A DNA stretch of 32,108 nt from Desulfotomaculum sp. (GCA_016841675.1 JAENYQ010000039.1:1-32108); one strand, 5' to 3'. Shown: positions 17,608 to 25,805, counted from the first letter of the stretch. Made by a program: numbers and translations. Notes: generated from the sequence alone by a model not told the origin.

Positions 17608-18003
17608 TGTATTACCCCCTGTGGTTTTCCGAGCGTAAAGTTTTTAGGAAGAAGAAGACAAAAAAATAGCCTTGTAGTCAAAATAAATTAACCGAATGCT
17701 GATGAAATATTGAAAGGATATAGGGCAGTTGGCAGGACCGACGCACAAATTTAAAGATGCATAACCTACAAAGGGTACAAGATATATCCAGATAAATTTT
17801 TTCGCTAAACCATACAAGATATCACAAATTAAATATGAGACAATAGTGTGGGAGAATAGAAAAGGAGCCACACTATGAAGAGAAATGGGTCTTGGGCGAT
17901 CCTTTGCGGAGAAAGCGGCCATCCAGGTTACGAACAATAATTTGATTATTCATTGATTTGCAGTCCAGATTAAAGTGACCGGCAACATCCTGCTGGAAAC
18001 GTT
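17608..18003. other. gene-poor stretch upstream of the MarR promoter
   Basis: About 400 bases. A 97-codon minus-strand frame (17937-17644) has hydrophobic patches but no ribosome site and no family resemblance; I do not accept it as a gene. The segment at 17890-18000 reads like a fragment in several frames. Nothing else is seen. Confidence 0.3.
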
Positions 18004-18009
18004 TTTTTA

Positions 18010-18056
18010 TTGACATAAAATTTTTATTGACATAAAAGATGTAAATAAAATATAAT
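18010..18056 (+). promoter_or_regulatory. promoter of the marR-MATE unit with duplicated -35
   Basis: TTGACA (18027-18032) and TATAAT (18051-18056) with an 18-base spacer form a near-consensus sigma-A promoter. The -35 sits in a perfect 17-bp tandem duplication (TTTTTATTGACATAAAA at 18004-18020 and 18021-18037), so a second TTGACA lies at 18010-18015. Just downstream is an AT-rich imperfect dyad (TTTTAA at 18084-18089, TTAAAA at 18101-18106), a plausible operator for the MarR protein encoded next. Confidence 0.75.
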
Positions 18057-18130
18057 AAAAAACGTTGATTGTAAATAGTTTAGTTTTAAAATATTTAATA
18101 TTAAAATGTTTAATTGTAAAGGAGAAGTAA

Positions 18131-18568
18131 ATGGTAGAAAGTCGAGAGTTACTTGAGCTATTCTCCAATGTTCTCAAAAAAATGAAAAAAGAATGGACAA
18201 AACAACTGGAGCATGGAATAAGCCCTTCCCAGTATTTCATTTTAAAAACCCTTGAACACTCTGGTTCACGAAAGGCAACAGAACTTGCTGAGGTGATTCA
18301 AATGACACCGGGGGCGATAACCGGGGCCTCAGATAAACTTGTCTCCGAAGGCTATGCTGAGCGTAAAGGAGCAAAGGAAGACCGGCGTGTCGTTTACTTG
18401 GAAATAACAGACAAAGGAAAAAAATTCGTAAAATTCATGTTTGAGAAGCAAAAGGCCGTGACGGCCAAGTTTTTTGAAGGGTTATCGGATGAAGATATTA
18501 ATCATCTTATTCGGATTTACCAGCAAATATCGCATAACCTGGACACTGATTCTACAATAAAAAAATAG
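18131..18568 (+). CDS. MarR-family transcriptional regulator
   Basis: A 145-aa winged-helix repressor. Visible: the first helix region MVESRELLELFSNVLKKMKK, the HTH SGSRKATELAEVIQMTPGAI (about residues 49-68), followed by the wing with AERKGAKEDRRVVYLEITDKG, which holds the conserved DxR of MarR wings. GGAGAAG lies 6 bases before ATG. It precedes a MATE transporter by 58 bases, the usual arrangement of a ligand-responsive repressor with its efflux pump. Regulation is probably autogenous through the AT-rich dyad upstream. Confidence 0.9.
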   Translation: MVESRELLELFSNVLKKMKKEWTKQLEHGISPSQYFILKTLEHSGSRKATELAEVIQMTPGAITGASDKLVSEGYAERKGAKEDRRVVYLEITDKGKKFVKFMFEKQKAVTAKFFEGLSDEDINHLIRIYQQISHNLDTDSTIKK

Positions 18569-18626
18569 AAACTAGACATGTTGATTTCTAAATCTAACTT
18601 GAGAAAGAATTGAGGAAAATAGTGAT

Positions 18627-19994
18627 ATGGCCAAGAATTTAGATCTCAGAAATGGGGATATTGGCAAGCTGCTTTGGGAATTTTCACTGCCAGCCATTAT
18701 TGGCGTTATGGTGAATGCCCTTTATAATATCGTTTCCCGTATATTTGTGGGCCAGGGTATCGGTTTTGTCGCCATTGCCGCAACCACGGTAGCCTTTCCG
18801 ATAATGATTATTATTATGGCCGTTGCCATGCTTATCGGTATTGGCGCGACCGCCTTGATTTCAATCCGTCTTGGGCAACATAAAAAGCAAGAGGCAGAAG
18901 TTATTGCCGGTAATGCTACCTTTTTGTTAATTTTATTGCCGCTCATCCTATCAGGCGTTTATTTCCTTTTCTCTGACCCGATCTTAACCCTGTTCGGTGC
19001 CAGCCAAGAGGTTCTGCCCTATGCTCGAGATTATATCCATATTATCATGATGGGAGCAGTCCCGGGAGCGGTTTCTTTTGGGATGAGTAATTTTATCCGG
19101 GCTGAAGGAAACCCCCGGTTCGCCATGTTAACCCAAATTATTGGCGCAGTGATCAATATTATTTTGAACTATGTTTTTATCTTCCATTTGGGGTTGGGAA
19201 TCAAAGGCGCTGCCTTAGGAACGGTCATTGCACAAACGGTTTCAGCAATTATGGTGCTGGGTTATTTCATTCAAGGCCGAAGCCAAATTAGAATTATTCT
19301 TAAAAACCTAAAACCCAAATTTGTGATTATAGTAAAGATTGTTTCAATTGGGTTTGCTCCTTTTGCCATGCAAATGGCCAATAGTGTTCAGCAAACGATT
19401 TTAAACAATACCATAATGGCCTATGGCGGAGATCTAGCGCTTTCAGCGGTTGGCATTATCATGAGCGTGGCTATGCTCCTGCTCATGCCGATTGTCGGAA
19501 TCAGTCAGGGGGCCCAGCCTTTAATCGGATTTAATTATGGAGCTAAACAATTTGAGCGTGTGCAAGAAACGTTAAAAAAAGGAATTCTGGCTGGTACATT
19601 CTTGGCCGTCTTAGGCTATATCTTAGTTCAAACCTGTGCCACCCCGATTGTAGCACTTTTTAGTAAAGGGGATACTGCCCTCACGCAATTGTCGGTTCAC
19701 GCTCTGGTCACATTCCTTGCTGTCTTGCCAATAGTTGGCGTTCAAATCGTAGGGGCAAATTATTTTCAAGCTGTCGGCAAACCTGTTCAAGCAACGATCC
19801 TGAGCTTATCAAGACAAGTGCTTTTTTTAATTCCACTCTTGCTCATCCTGCCTAATTTCTGGGGAATTGAGGGAGTTTGGAGAACGGTACCAATTGCCGA
19901 TTCTTTATCTGTGATTTTGACTGCTTCATTTTTATTCTATGAAATGAAGGAAATGAAAAGGAAGAAGCTGGTGTTGTGCAGTTCAACTAATTAG
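18627..19994 (+). CDS. MATE-family multidrug/cation efflux transporter
   Basis: A 455-aa inner-membrane protein with about 12 hydrophobic segments in two halves, typical of MATE exporters driven by Na+ or H+ gradients. The N-terminus (LLWEFSLPAIIGVMVNALYN) and the GISQGAQPLIGFNYGA segment near residue 292 match the family. GAGGAAA lies 9-10 bases before ATG. It probably shares a transcript with marR. Substrates cannot be told from sequence. Confidence 0.92.
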   Translation: MAKNLDLRNGDIGKLLWEFSLPAIIGVMVNALYNIVSRIFVGQGIGFVAIAATTVAFPIMIIIMAVAMLIGIGATALISIRLGQHKKQEAEVIAGNATFLLILLPLILSGVYFLFSDPILTLFGASQEVLPYARDYIHIIMMGAVPGAVSFGMSNFIRAEGNPRFAMLTQIIGAVINIILNYVFIFHLGLGIKGAALGTVIAQTVSAIMVLGYFIQGRSQIRIILKNLKPKFVIIVKIVSIGFAPFAMQMANSVQQTILNNTIMAYGGDLALSAVGIIMSVAMLLLMPIVGISQGAQPLIGFNYGAKQFERVQETLKKGILAGTFLAVLGYILVQTCATPIVALFSKGDTALTQLSVHALVTFLAVLPIVGVQIVGANYFQAVGKPVQATILSLSRQVLFLIPLLLILPNFWGIEGVWRTVPIADSLSVILTASFLFYEMKEMKRKKLVLCSSTN

Positions 19995-20020
19995 ATGCTT
20001 GAGCCAGGCTTCCTGATGGC

Positions 20021-20048
20021 CATGGGCGCTGCAATGGCTGCGCCCATG
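20021..20048 (+). terminator. hairpin between convergent MATE and PNPOx-fold genes
   Basis: CATGGGCGC (20021-20029) and GCGCCCATG (20040-20048) form a perfect 9-bp stem with a 10-base loop in the 79-base gap between convergent genes. There is no T-run on either side, so intrinsic termination is uncertain. Confidence 0.45.
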
Positions 20049-20073
20049 TAACTGATTATTAACCTCAACCTGG

Positions 20074-20535
20074 TCAGTTCAATTCAATCTCAAAATGATA
20101 ACCAAACTTAGTGGTATTATCCGTAAACTTCAGGAACTGTGGTTCTATACAGTGCCACTGAGCCTTGGAAACTCCTTTGAAGGAACCCGGGTTGTGTAGA
20201 AGGTGCTTAACTGCGGGAAACTTCTTTAAAAATGAAGTTAAAATCACTGCTGTCTCTTTTAGACCGCTAACTAAATGGGCCTGTCCTTTTAGCTGGAGAC
20301 CCTGGATTTTACTCCAATCCCGATAGTCTTCGGTAATCGTGGCTGCCACCAAAGAGTTCTCGCGCATGTTACGGCTGTGTATTGAAGTAGTTTCAGATAA
20401 AAAGTATAAATGATATCCACGGTTAACAAAAAAAACGGGAGTCGACCACGGTCCGTCTTCTCCATAGGTAGATAGCACCATGGTATTATGGTTAGCAATG
20501 TAATTGAGAATAACTTGCTCTTTTTCTATATTCAT
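20074..20535 (-). CDS. pyridoxamine-5'-phosphate-oxidase-fold flavoprotein
   Basis: A 153-aa split-barrel protein. The pattern NTMVLSTYGEDGPWSTPVFF near residues 17-36 and LYFLSETTSIHSRNMRENSL near 48-67 is typical of FMN-binding PNPOx-like proteins of unknown substrate; a vitamin B6 role is not implied. AAGGAG lies about 7 bases before ATG. It lies 31 bases downstream of the IPP isomerase gene on the same strand and is probably co-transcribed. Confidence 0.82.
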   Translation of the reverse strand: MNIEKEQVILNYIANHNTMVLSTYGEDGPWSTPVFFVNRGYHLYFLSETTSIHSRNMRENSLVAATITEDYRDWSKIQGLQLKGQAHLVSGLKETAVILTSFLKKFPAVKHLLHNPGSFKGVSKAQWHCIEPQFLKFTDNTTKFGYHFEIELN

Positions 20536-20566
20536 AATTAACTCCTTAACTAATCCTGTTGTAACA

Positions 20567-21619
20567 TTACCTTCGCGCGTAATGAGTGATATTTACGCCC
20601 CTCCGCATAAGCCATTCAGCAGTAAATCCGGTTATTATTACAGGTTTCCCGGTCAATTCCTTCAAGTTCTTCGCGCCGGTCATTAACATCGTCCTTCGCA
20701 AATTATCTGTAATATTGTCAATCCGTTCAATCAAACCCTGTTCAGATTTTTTGGATAATACCTGTAAGAAATGAGCGGCCATCCCCACCAGTTCAGCCCC
20801 TAAAGCAAGGGCACACGCTACATCAATCTGGCCGGTAAAACCACCAGTGGCTGTGACTGATAAGGGCAGGTTCAGACTTAAAGTTTCTATTAGACTGGCG
20901 GCTGTGGTAATGCCGATGTTTGGAGTCCCTTCATCGTCGACCCGTCCTGAACGCATCTTTTCGATCTTAATAAAATCCGTTCCACCTTTGCCGCCAACGT
21001 CGATATATTTTACCCCAAGATTATATATTTTCTTAATTGTCTCACGGGATAAACCAAAACCAACCTCTTTGATGATCACCGGAACCGGTGATTGTTGGAC
21101 GACTTTTTCAATGTTTGCCAAGGTATCGCTGAACTTCCTATCACCCTCCGGCATGGTCAGTTCCTGAGCAACATTTAGATGTAACTGGATACCGTCAGCC
21201 TCAATCATGGTAATAGCTTCCTTCGCCATATCCGGCGAAGCGAGGGCGCTGAGATTAGCCAATAAAACTCCGTCGGGATTCTCATCACGAGCTACTTTAT
21301 AGGTGTCCCGGACTTCAGGATCTTCCAGCCCTGCTGTTTGAGAGCCAACTGCCATGGCAATGCCAGTCCGGGCTGCACTCCTTGCGAGACTGCGGTTAAT
21401 ATGCTTTACATCAGGATGACCACCTGTCATGGCGTTAATTAAGAGTGGGGCTGTTAACTTTTTATTCAGAAAGTTAAGCGCAGTATCAACCTGTTCAAGG
21501 TTTAATTCCGGTATTGCCTCATAAACCAGGTAGAGGTCCGAAAAACCGTTTTCAACTGGAAATTGTGCAGTTTTTAAAGCAAACTCAAGATGTTCTTTTT
21601 TCCGGTTTTGCCTGGACAT
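20567..21619 (-). CDS. fni: type 2 isopentenyl-diphosphate delta-isomerase (FMN)
   Basis: A 350-aa TIM-barrel flavoprotein interconverting IPP and DMAPP for isoprenoids, including the menaquinone side chain. Visible: RKKEHLEFAL near the N-terminus, PLLINAMTGGHP near residue 60, MAVGSQTAGLED, QLHLNVAQEL, the phosphate-binding DVGGKGGTDFIKIE, and ATGGFTGQIDVACALALGA. It needs FMN, NAD(P)H and Mg2+. I chose the ATG at 21619; an in-frame TTG two codons upstream is too close to GAGGGA. First gene of a two-gene minus-strand unit. Confidence 0.92.
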   Translation of the reverse strand: MSRQNRKKEHLEFALKTAQFPVENGFSDLYLVYEAIPELNLEQVDTALNFLNKKLTAPLLINAMTGGHPDVKHINRSLARSAARTGIAMAVGSQTAGLEDPEVRDTYKVARDENPDGVLLANLSALASPDMAKEAITMIEADGIQLHLNVAQELTMPEGDRKFSDTLANIEKVVQQSPVPVIIKEVGFGLSRETIKKIYNLGVKYIDVGGKGGTDFIKIEKMRSGRVDDEGTPNIGITTAASLIETLSLNLPLSVTATGGFTGQIDVACALALGAELVGMAAHFLQVLSKKSEQGLIERIDNITDNLRRTMLMTGAKNLKELTGKPVIITGFTAEWLMRRGVNITHYARR

Positions 21620-21924
21620 GTTCAAGTCCCTCTACCGCCCTTCTCCTGTAAGATTAAAAACTAGAGTTGATAATTATATTTCATGGTGATACAATAACCC
21701 AAAATAATTGGTTGAAAAAGGTAAGTAGGTATGTAATTTAAAAATAATTGCTCGACTTAAAGATACTTTAGGTTTTTCTATCATCATCTGCCCAGAGGAC
21801 TCCCGCCTCTAAGGCGGGGAGGTGAATGGGCGGCCGGGCGAAAGCCCGGCAATTTTGTTGTAATTTACCAAAGATTACTGTAAAATAAAATCAGTAACCA
21901 GTTAATGAAAGTCTTGGTGTTACT

Positions 21925-22359
21925 ATGAAACTAGACAGCAATTATCATTCAGTGTTCAAGCTGACTTATCACCTTGTTCTGGTGGTCAAATACCGCCGGA
22001 AGGTACTCAACGACCAGATAGCCTTACGCATTAGGCAAATCGGCGAGTATATAGCGCCGAACTATAATATTGTTTTTCTGGAATTCAACCACGACCGTGA
22101 CCACGTGCATATACTCTTCAGCGCCCACCCCAACAGCGCCTTATCCAAGTACATTAACGCCTTCAAAAGCGCCTCGTCCCGGCTGGTTAAAAAAGAGTTT
22201 CCGGAAATCAGAAAATATCTCTGGAAAGAGTATTTCTGGTCCCGCAGCTTCTGCCTCTTGTCCACTGGAGGAGCGCCAATGGAAGTGATTAAAAAATACA
22301 TTGAGTCCCAGGGAGAAAAAAATGATCATCGTTCACAGGTTCCGCATCGAACCAACTAA
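21925..22359 (+). CDS. tnpA: IS200/IS605 Y1 transposase TnpA
   Basis: A 144-aa single-strand DNA transposase. The HUH motif is H60-V-H62 in DRDHVHILFSAHP, and the nucleophilic tyrosine is Y125 in VIKKYIESQ. The N-terminal LTYHLVLVVKYRRKVL matches the family. It cuts at the element ends next to the subterminal hairpins and moves single-stranded circles. No strong ribosome site was seen before the ATG; IS605 tnpA is often poorly translated. Its 3' end overlaps tnpB by 38 bases in another frame. Confidence 0.92.
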   Translation: MKLDSNYHSVFKLTYHLVLVVKYRRKVLNDQIALRIRQIGEYIAPNYNIVFLEFNHDRDHVHILFSAHPNSALSKYINAFKSASSRLVKKEFPEIRKYLWKEYFWSRSFCLLSTGGAPMEVIKKYIESQGEKNDHRSQVPHRTN

Positions 22360-23392
22360 AGAGCAGGCGCAAAAGATGTTTCAGACACTTACGCTTTGTC
22401 GCCGGCTTTACAACGCCGCTTTGGAACAGAAGGAAATATGCTACCGGCAAAGAGGCGGCTCGCCTTCCTGCATTGCGCAAAAGAATGAGCTTCCGGCGTT
22501 AAAAAAAGAATTGCCGGAATACAAACAGGTCAACGCTCAGGTTCTACAGGACTGCCTTCAGAGGCTGGATGAGGCATTGCAGCGGTTTTTCAGCGGTCTG
22601 GCCGGATATCCTCACTACAAAGATCGGGATCATTACCGCTCTTTCACCTACCCGCAGGCAGATAAACAAGATCATTTTAAAAAGCTTGGTCACATTTACC
22701 TGCCGAAGATAGGCTATGTCAAAATGAATGCTCACTTTGCCTTTGACCCTGCAAAAGTTAGCCGGATAAACGTCAAGTATCATAACGGTAAATGGTACGT
22801 CAACTTAACTTCGGAAATAACAGAAGCCCAAGCCGTAGAAATTGCTAATAAAGTTGGTATTGACGTTGGGCTTTTAACCTTTGCCGCCCTTTCAGACGGC
22901 ACTAAAATAGACAACCCGAAATACTTTCGTAAATCTGAAAAGAAATTAGCCCGGTTGCAGAGGCGACTTTCCCGCAAGAAAAAAGGTTCAAACAACCGAA
23001 GGAAAGCCAAAACCAAAGTAACCTGGCTGCACGACAAAATAGCTAACCAGCGCAAGGACTTCTTACACAAAGTTTCTTACGGCATAGTAAAAAAGTACGA
23101 CTTAATTGCTGTAGAAGACTTGTCGGTCAAGAACATGATTAAAAATCATCACTTAAGCAAAAGCATTGCCGATGCCGGGTGGGGGAAGTTTATCAACTAC
23201 CTGGAATATAAATGCCTAAAATACGGCAAGACATTCGTAAAAATACCACCGGGAGGAACGTCCCAGACCTGTGTCTGCGGTGCCAACGTGCCAAAAGACT
23301 TAAGTACCCGGGTGCATAAGTGCCCTAAGTGCGGGCTGATTGCAGATCGGGATGTAGTTTCGGCAATGGTTATCCTGCAAAGAGCAAGTTAA
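22322..23392 (+). CDS. tnpB: TnpB RNA-guided nuclease of the IS605 element
   Basis: A 356-aa RuvC-type protein of the family ancestral to Cas12. The catalytic acidic residues are all visible: Asp in KVGIDVGLLTF (about 181), Glu in IAVEDLSVKNM (about 265) and Asp in GLIADRDVVSAM (about 342-344). The zinc knuckle is TCVCG with HKCPKCG (Cys at about 317, 319, 334, 337), and the basic ARLQRRLSRKKKGSNNRRK segment lies between RuvC-I and II. I chose ATG 22322, preceded by GGGAG at 22311-22315. It should use the RNA made from its own 3' end and the element right end to cut target DNA. Confidence 0.93.
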   Translation: MIIVHRFRIEPTKEQAQKMFQTLTLCRRLYNAALEQKEICYRQRGGSPSCIAQKNELPALKKELPEYKQVNAQVLQDCLQRLDEALQRFFSGLAGYPHYKDRDHYRSFTYPQADKQDHFKKLGHIYLPKIGYVKMNAHFAFDPAKVSRINVKYHNGKWYVNLTSEITEAQAVEIANKVGIDVGLLTFAALSDGTKIDNPKYFRKSEKKLARLQRRLSRKKKGSNNRRKAKTKVTWLHDKIANQRKDFLHKVSYGIVKKYDLIAVEDLSVKNMIKNHHLSKSIADAGWGKFINYLEYKCLKYGKTFVKIPPGGTSQTCVCGANVPKDLSTRVHKCPKCGLIADRDVVSAMVILQRAS

Positions 23393-23526
23393 GTTTTTGC
23401 ATTCTCAGTAGGGCTGGAAGCACCCAAACTTACGCCCGGGGAGATTGTGTAAGACCTTTAAGGCTGCGGTCGATGAACCAGGAAGCTCTCGCCTCTTAGC
23501 GAAGCGTAGGCGGGAGAGGCTTCACA
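23393..23526 (+). ncRNA. candidate omega RNA region at the IS right end
   Basis: In IS605 elements the guide-carrying RNA comprises the 3' end of tnpB and the following right end, with the guide lying just outside the element. The 134 bases after the tnpB stop hold an AGTAGGGCTGGAAGCACCC stretch and the right-end hairpin (23486-23517). The guide would start near 23526. Boundaries are inferred from the family, not seen directly. Confidence 0.5.
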
Positions 23527-23640
23527 ATTTCAAATCCATTACCTTTAGTATTATTGATCATGTCTTCAAATGCCTTCTTCAAAACATGAAATTTGGTTTC
23601 AATAATAAATAGTTTCCCATTAGAATTTAAAATAACAATT
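23526..23640 (-). pseudogene. short gene fragment between the IS605 right end and a repeat
   Basis: On the minus strand about 38 codons read without a stop: IVILNSNGKLFIIETKFHV followed by LKKAFEDMINNTKGNGFEIV. The composition is protein-like. It is cut by the inverted repeat unit on one side (23641) and by the IS605 end on the other. It is probably the leftover of a gene split by these elements. The family is not recognised. Confidence 0.35.
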
Positions 23641-23754
23641 GTGCACCGCGGGGGGTGATCTGTCATCTAAGAGCGTTAGCGAAGGATCTAGATTCTTCAC
23701 TTCGTTCAGAATGACATGACGCTTACCACTTACTGAGTTAACGGTATAACCATG
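23641..23754 (-). repeat. ~115-bp repeat, copy 1 (inverted)
   Basis: Begins GTGCACCGCGGGGGG and ends ACGGTATAACCATG. Its reverse complement is almost identical to 25004-25118, including CCGTTAACTCAGTAAGTGG, GTCATTCTGAACGAAGTG and CGCTAACGCTCTTAGATGAC. The GTCATTCTGA-type core occurs widely in bacterial genomes as a non-coding dispersed repeat. With copy 2 it forms long inverted repeats bounding a 1.48-kb module. Confidence 0.88.
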
Positions 23755-23819
23755 TTTAAATTAATATACCTTCGGCGTATTGTACACTTTAGATTTCATC
23801 TATAAATTAAATAAAGTGG

Positions 23820-24101
23820 TCAGTTTAATATTTCAAAATCAACATATTCCGTGTGGCTATAACCCTCAGTATCACATTGAAAGGCGTAGCAGGTGAAATC
23901 CCCCAGGCTGTCGAAGGACTTCCAGTCAGTGTCCCGGGTAACAGCTTTCTCCCCACCGCTGTAATGAAAGGTTTCCGGAGACCCGGAAATGGGATAGGCA
24001 CGAAAGTTAAACTCAGCATTGCCTGCTCTTTCTAGGTAGCCTTGCAGTTGGTCTGGTGTCCGAAAGCGGATATGAGGTTTTGGTGATCTGTATTTGTTCA
24101 T
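23820..24101 (-). CDS. hypothetical 93-aa protein
   Basis: A 93-residue soluble protein, rich in aromatic and acidic residues, with GGEKAVTRDTDWKSFDSLGD in its second half. No signal peptide or membrane segment. An excellent ribosome site (AGGAGGAG, 7 bases before ATG) supports it as a real gene. It is divergent from the HAD gene across 179 bases and lies inside the inverted-repeat module 23641-25118. I do not recognise the family. Confidence 0.7.
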   Translation of the reverse strand: MNKYRSPKPHIRFRTPDQLQGYLERAGNAEFNFRAYPISGSPETFHYSGGEKAVTRDTDWKSFDSLGDFTCYAFQCDTEGYSHTEYVDFEILN

Positions 24102-24280
24102 AAGAATCTCCTCCTAGCTTTAGGATACCAATTAAGAGCAAAATTATCATGGAGAAACTGAAAAATGAAGTATAGAACCCGATGACCACTGTGCGTGGTC
24201 TTCTACAATTATTAAAAGATACCTTAAAAACGGCCTGTCTTCATCATACATTGACGGAGAGGGGAAGGGAGTGTTACCAA

Positions 24281-25000
24281 GTGTTGCAAGCGGTTTTATT
24301 TGATTTGGACGGTACTTTACTGCAGGTAAAAACCGAGGATTTTATGAAAGTATATCTAAAAGAAATTACCGCGGTAGCGGCAGCCGTGGTGGAGCCCGAG
24401 CGTTTTGTCCAATCGCTGCTGGCTAGTACAAACGCGATGATGCAGCCAAGTGACCAAAGACAAACCAATGCCGAAGTATTCTGGGCTGATTTTTGTTTGC
24501 GAATGGGTGAAAACACAGAGGATTTAAAACCTTTGTTAGAAGATTTTTACGCTAACCAATATAATAATCTTTCCCGAGTCACCAAGCCGGGAGATAAGGC
24601 CCGTCAAGCGGTACAAAAATCACTAGAACTTGGTTTGCGGATTGTACTAGCTACAAATCCTGTTTTCCCGGATTCGGCTAATCGAGAACGTATGGATTGG
24701 GCCGGAGTGGGTGACTTGCCGTGGGAACTGGTCACCAGTTATGAGCACATGCATAATTGCAAGCCTAACCCCAAATACTACCTGGAAATTGCTTCTCGAT
24801 TACAATTAGAGCCAGAAAACTGCCTGATGGTTGGTAATGATGTACAGAAAGATATTGTACCTGCTGTGGATGCGGGGATGAGTACTTTTCTGGTAACTGA
24901 CTATCTTGTTGGTAGTGTAACTGATAACATACGAGCTAACGGTGCTGGTAATTTGTCAGACTTTATAATTTGGCTGAACGAAACACAGAACAATAATTGA
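24281..25000 (+). CDS. HAD-superfamily hydrolase (phosphatase-like)
   Basis: A 239-aa haloacid-dehalogenase-type hydrolase; likely a small-molecule phosphatase. Motif I is VLFDLDGTLLQV (nucleophile Asp at residue 8), motif II is IVLATNPVF, motif III lysine is in NCKPNPKYY, and motif IV is LMVGNDVQKDIVPA. A helical cap lies between motifs I and II. I chose the GTG at 24281 because GGGAAGGGAG lies 9 bases upstream and motif I normally starts within the first ten residues; the frame is open up to 24182. A terminator-like hairpin follows at 25257. Confidence 0.88.
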   Translation: MLQAVLFDLDGTLLQVKTEDFMKVYLKEITAVAAAVVEPERFVQSLLASTNAMMQPSDQRQTNAEVFWADFCLRMGENTEDLKPLLEDFYANQYNNLSRVTKPGDKARQAVQKSLELGLRIVLATNPVFPDSANRERMDWAGVGDLPWELVTSYEHMHNCKPNPKYYLEIASRLQLEPENCLMVGNDVQKDIVPAVDAGMSTFLVTDYLVGSVTDNIRANGAGNLSDFIIWLNETQNNN

Positions 25001-25003
25001 TAA

Positions 25004-25118
25004 CATGATTATACCGTTAACTCAGTAAGTGGTACAGTGTCGTGTCATTCTGAACGAAGTGAAGAATCTAGATCCTTCGCTAACGCTCTTAGATGACAGC
25101 TCTCCCCCCGCGGTGCAC
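25004..25118 (+). repeat. ~115-bp repeat, copy 2
   Basis: Starts CATGATTATACCGTTAACTC four bases after the HAD stop and ends CCGCGGTGCAC. It is the near-perfect inverted partner of 23641-23754 and shares its first ~45 bases with copy 3 at 31980. There is no open frame. Confidence 0.88.
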
Positions 25119-25256
25119 CATTGTTTATCTCATCAATGAGGATTACTGAGTAAAGGGAATAATCATGATTGATAAAAGTATATCGATATACTAAATTCGT
25201 TAAAAATGCAGTATTGTCTGCTGCACTGCACCACACTCAATACAGGATTAATTTTG

Positions 25257-25283
25257 CGGGGCTAAAAAAGCCCCGCATTTTGC
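25257..25283 (+). terminator. rho-independent terminator downstream of the HAD gene
   Basis: GCGGGGC (25257-25263) pairs with GCCCCGC (25271-25277) around a TAAAAAA loop, followed by ATTTTG. The stem is strong and the T-run short. It lies 257 bases after the HAD stop, beyond the repeat copy. The stretch 25119-25256 before it holds no gene. Confidence 0.72.
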
Positions 25284-25395
25284 TTTCTGGATGCCTTTAA
25301 GAACCAATTACTATCCACGCTCTGTCTGTGATATTCCGGCAGTACCGAAACAGGGGCAAGTGAGAGAGATTTATAAAAAATGGCAGCGTTAATTT

Positions 25396-25662
25396 TTAGT
25401 GTTCCAGTCCTTTTTCCGTACTATCGCCACAGCAACTGCCCGGTGTGCAGCCATTGTTTTCAGGTTTACTGCCGCAGCATGTGGAAGAACCGCGCAAGTC
25501 CGCTGGTGCGCCCACCGAGTTGGGCAGGAAAGGTCTGGAGATTAATTTGGTCAATTCTATTCCTCCGCATTCCGGGCATTTAAGTTGTTCGTTTTCTTTA
25601 GCAGGGAGGACAAGGGTTTCAAATACATTTCCACATTTACACTTATATTCAAATATGGGCAT
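25396..25662 (-). CDS. FmdB-family zinc-ribbon protein
   Basis: An 88-aa protein with the classic FmdB N-terminus MPIFEYKCKCGNVFETLV and a four-Cys zinc ribbon (C8, C10, C29, C32, the last two in LKCPECGG). The C-terminal third is rich in Cys and Gly (STCCGSKPENNGC, SCCGD), which adds possible metal-binding sites. FmdB-like proteins are named as putative regulators but their role is not established. AAGGAGC lies 7 bases before ATG. It stands alone. Confidence 0.85.
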   Translation of the reverse strand: MPIFEYKCKCGNVFETLVLPAKENEQLKCPECGGIELTKLISRPFLPNSVGAPADLRGSSTCCGSKPENNGCTPGSCCGDSTEKGLEH

Positions 25663-25751
25663 AGTTCATGCTCCTTTCCTGATTAATTTTTCACGGATAT
25701 GTTTTTCGACGTTGTTTGATGAAATCCTGCAGAACCCGTTCCACAGTACTC

Positions 25752-25805
25752 AATTATCCCAACTGATATCACCATAAGTCGTTCCGATGTTTGGGGGAGC
25801 GCTTC
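25752..25805. repeat. dispersed ~50-bp repeat, copy B
   Basis: Shares ATCCCAACTGAT, ACCATAAGTCGTTC and GATGT, then TTTGGG and GCGCTTC, with 17264-17314 in the same orientation. About 32 of the first 35 bases agree. It lies upstream of the FmdB-like gene and just before the catalase fragment. Confidence 0.6.

Larger units (their letters stand above)
21786..23526 (+). mobile_element. IS200/IS605-family insertion sequence (tnpA + tnpB)
   Basis: The left end has a hairpin CCCGCCT/AGGCGGG (21802-21808/21812-21818) about 105 bases before tnpA. The right end has an imperfect hairpin of CTCTCGCCT (23486-23494) with AGGCGGGAG (23508-23516) about 95 bases after tnpB. Such subterminal hairpins, no inverted terminal repeats and no target duplication fit single-strand peel-and-paste IS605 elements. 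A second left-end hairpin GCCGGGC-GAAA-GCCCGGC (21833-21850) has a GNRA loop. Both genes are intact with catalytic residues. Exact ends are estimated. Confidence 0.85.

Noticed and set aside
17644-17937. 97-codon minus-strand frame with hydrophobic stretches
   Set aside because: No ribosome site, no family resemblance, unusual composition, and located in a decay zone; treated as chance or as a remnant.
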